From assembly GCA_022866195.1 (NCBI GenBank), contig JALHUF010000357.1:1-7939 (forward strand): a DNA stretch of 7,939 bases, read 5' to 3'. This DNA comes from Terriglobia bacterium (GTDB taxonomy: Bacteria; Acidobacteriota; Terriglobia; UBA7540). The translations under genes were made by a program, and so were the position numbers. Positions 6,387 to 7,939 of the stretch are shown here, piece by piece (the first letter of the stretch is position 1; each line of letters opens with the position of its first letter). A model generated the notes under the pieces. The model ran no database searches and was not told where the DNA came from. It saw only the letters and a list, made by a program, of their open reading frames with translations.

Positions 6387-6536
6387 CGCGCCCCGTACGT
6401 AATTGCGTCGCGAAATTGTCCCTTGACGCTGCCGATGACCTTATAGATGCGCCACCCCGCTGCTGCCTTCCTGGACTTTGTTTCCTGAATCCCGGAACCT
6501 ATCACTTGTGTTCTACTCTTCCCACCGGGCGGAGAC

Positions 6537-6597
6537 TTTTCCACTGAGCTGGCTGAGCTTTCCACAGGTTTTTTGGGTTTTCTACAGGAATTCCACA
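6537..6597 (+). promoter_or_regulatory. Four phased DnaA-box-like direct repeats upstream of dnaB
   Basis: Four same-strand 9-mers related to the DnaA-box consensus TTATCCACA occur here: TTTTCCACT (6537-6545), CTTTCCACA (6558-6566), TTTTCTACA (6578-6586) and AATTCCACA (6589-6597). They match the consensus at 7, 7, 7 and 6 of 9 bases, and the last three are followed by GG. Their start-to-start spacings are 21, 20 and 11 bp, close to two, two and one helical turns, which would place all sites on one face of the DNA. A fifth partial match, TTATCCAGG (6643-6651, 7 of 9), lies at the predicted dnaB transcription start. The array sits just upstream of the dnaB promoter. Binding by DnaA is inferred; another regulator is possible. 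Confidence 0.45.
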
Positions 6598-6611
6598 GGG
6601 AAGACCAACAT

Positions 6612-6640
6612 TTGACTTGAGGAAGCGGCGCAAATAAGAT
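6612..6640 (+). promoter_or_regulatory. Predicted dnaB promoter
   Basis: TTGACT (6612-6617, five of six -35 bases) and TAAGAT (6635-6640, four of six -10 bases) are separated by exactly 17 bp. Transcription would begin near 6647, only about 9 nt before the dnaB ATG, so the message would be nearly leaderless. That fits the lack of a good Shine-Dalgarno there. The upstream 6387-6536 part of the gap shows no gene, and I see nothing firm in it beyond weak pairings. Confidence 0.55.
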
Positions 6641-6655
6641 GATTATCCAGGTGCC

Positions 6656-7939
6656 ATGCTCACGAGCGCTGTCAGCGACCGAACCTTCCCTCACAACCTG
6701 GAAGCCGAGCGCGCCTTGCTGGGCTCCATCCTGCTGGACAACGGAGCGCTGAACGTCGCCCTGGAAGTCGTCGCTAAGGACGACTTCTACTCGGAAGCCA
6801 ACCGGCTCACCTTCGAGAAGATGCTGGAGATTTCCGAGAAGAGCCGCACCATCGATCTGGTGACGCTTTCCGAGGAACTCGCGAAAGAAGGGCTGCTGGA
6901 GAAAGTGGGCGGGGCGGGCTACCTGGCGGCGCTCACCGACGGCGTACCGGTGGGCAGTGCCCCCAGCATCACCGAGTATTCGCGCATCATCAAGGAGAAG
7001 TCACTGGTCCGGCGCCTCATCAACGCTTCGAACAATGTCATCTCGCGCTGCCTGGAGGCCACGGACGATCCCGAAACGCTGATCGACCTCGCGCAAAGCC
7101 AGGTCTTCGAAATCGCCGAACAGAAGGTGAAGTCCGGCTTTCTGGGTGTGCGCGACATCGTCAAGGCGAGCTTCGGCACCATCGACGTGCTCTTCGACCG
7201 CGGCCAGCGGGTGACGGGGGTCGAAACCGGTTTCGTGGACCTCGACAACCTCACCTCGGGGCTGCAGCCGGGGGAACTGATTATCATTGCCTCCCGCCCC
7301 TCGCTGGGAAAGACCGCCCTGGCCCTCAACATCGCGGCGCATGCCGCCACGAAGGGGAATGTGGTCGGGGTGTTTTCCCTCGAGATGAGCAAGGAGGCGC
7401 TCCTCATCCGCCTGCTCTGCTCCGAGGCGCGGATCGACAGCCACAAGCTCCGCACTGGCTTTTCCAGCCGCGAGGATTGGGCCAAGATGACTCAGGCGCT
7501 GGGCCGTCTGGCCGAAGCCCCGTTGTTTGTCGACGACTCTGCCGCCCCGAGCATCATGCAGATCCGGGCTAAAGCGCGGCGGCTGAAAGCGGAGAAGGGG
7601 CTGAACCTGCTAATCGTGGATTACCTGCAACTGGTGGCCGGGCAGGGCCGGTTTGAGAACCGCACCCAGGAAGTCAGCTTCATCTCGCGCAGCCTCAAGA
7701 GCATTGCCAAGGAACTCCGCGTGCCGGTCCTGGCGCTCTCGCAGTTGAGTAGCGCCCCCGAACAGCGGCCCGGACAGCGCCCGCAGCTTTCCGATTTGCG
7801 TGAGTCTGGAACCATCGAGCAGGATGCGGATGTGGTGGTCTTCATCTTCCGGGAGAGACGAACAGCCGAAGAAGTCGAAACGGACAGGCTGGGCGTCGAA
7901 ACCAAGCTCATCATCGGTAAGCAGCGCAACGGGCCTACC
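6656..7939 (+). CDS. dnaB: Replicative DNA helicase DnaB (3' end beyond window)
   Basis: A hexameric 5'-3' helicase that unwinds DNA at the replication fork and partners with primase. The frame stays open to the window edge, giving 428 residues of an expected 450-470. The N-terminal primase-interacting domain begins at PHNLEAERALLGSILLDN (12-29). A linker helix follows, then the RecA-like domain from about residue 185 (TGFVDLDNLTSGLQPGELIIIA). Walker A is RPSLGKT (214-220) with Lys219. The probable catalytic Glu243 is in SLEMSKE, Walker B is LLIVDYLQL with Asp322, and LSDLRESGTIEQDAD and GKQRNGPT follow. No intein interrupts the Walker A or SQL sites often used by DnaB inteins. Ser366 stands where relatives usually have Arg (SQL-x-R). 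An in-frame TAA at 6635-6637 leaves ATG 6656 as the only standard start; its Shine-Dalgarno is poor (AGG at 6649-6651). Confidence 0.97.
   Translation, partial: MLTSAVSDRTFPHNLEAERALLGSILLDNGALNVALEVVAKDDFYSEANRLTFEKMLEISEKSRTIDLVTLSEELAKEGLLEKVGGAGYLAALTDGVPVGSAPSITEYSRIIKEKSLVRRLINASNNVISRCLEATDDPETLIDLAQSQVFEIAEQKVKSGFLGVRDIVKASFGTIDVLFDRGQRVTGVETGFVDLDNLTSGLQPGELIIIASRPSLGKTALALNIAAHAATKGNVVGVFSLEMSKEALLIRLLCSEARIDSHKLRTGFSSREDWAKMTQALGRLAEAPLFVDDSAAPSIMQIRAKARRLKAEKGLNLLIVDYLQLVAGQGRFENRTQEVSFISRSLKSIAKELRVPVLALSQLSSAPEQRPGQRPQLSDLRESGTIEQDADVVVFIFRERRTAEEVETDRLGVETKLIIGKQRNGPT

Noticed and set aside
6401..6417. Inverted repeat AATTGCG / CGAAATT after rplI as a terminator
   Set aside because: The stem has a mismatch and a 3-nt loop, is AT-rich at its base and is not followed by a T-run.
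6423..6449. Second promoter TTGACG ... TATAGA upstream in the rplI-dnaB gap
   Set aside because: The spacer is only 13 bp (15 bp for the alternative TAGATG), too short for sigma-70.
6537..6600. The CCACA repeats as a CRISPR array
   Set aside because: The units are only about 10 bp, degenerate, and lack spacers of uniform length.

Overview
The window is a conserved housekeeping block from a bacterial chromosome. It is GC-rich (about 60% by eye) and every recognisable gene lies on the + strand. The order is: TPR-repeat protein, ispE, tRNA-Gln(UUG), prs, 50S L25 (rplY/ctc), pth, rpsF, rpsR, rplI, then dnaB, which runs off the right edge. This order, the CTC-type L25 with a charged tail and the GC-rich codon use suggest a member of the Acidobacteriota or a relative. 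Parts of the order are also shared with Deltaproteobacteria-like lineages. The phylum is inferred from gene order and memory of the families; no search was run.

Left part (1-2546): a near-consensus sigma-70-type promoter (TTGCCA, 17 bp, TATAAT) lies just upstream of a 505-residue soluble TPR protein that starts with GTG. ispE (isoprenoid precursor synthesis, MEP pathway) follows after 51 bp with a TTG start. The ispE-tRNA gap holds three tandem copies of a 7-bp unit.

Middle part (2628-5094): a complete tRNA-Gln with encoded CCA sits in the gap before prs (PRPP synthase). It is followed by rplY/ctc (L25) and pth (peptidyl-tRNA hydrolase). All are closely spaced and co-directional, so one transcription unit, or a few overlapping ones, is likely. 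Three genes (TPR, ispE, pth) use GTG or TTG starts.

Right part (5101-7939): rpsF, rpsR and rplI form a ribosomal-protein cluster without the ssb gene that many bacteria carry between rpsF and rpsR. S18 is the cysteine-rich, probably zinc-binding form. A 105-bp rpsR-rplI spacer can fold into hairpins. The largest gap, 269 bp between rplI and dnaB, is the most interesting non-coding stretch. It holds four degenerate DnaA-box-like repeats spaced 21, 20 and 11 bp, then a good promoter (TTGACT, 17 bp, TAAGAT) close to the dnaB start. The dnaB helicase gene is open to the window edge (428 codons) and carries one unusual residue in its conserved SQL-x-R motif.

I found no mobile element, CRISPR array, defence system or phage gene. 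The genes themselves are ordinary core functions, and the points worth a second look are mostly regulatory or structural.
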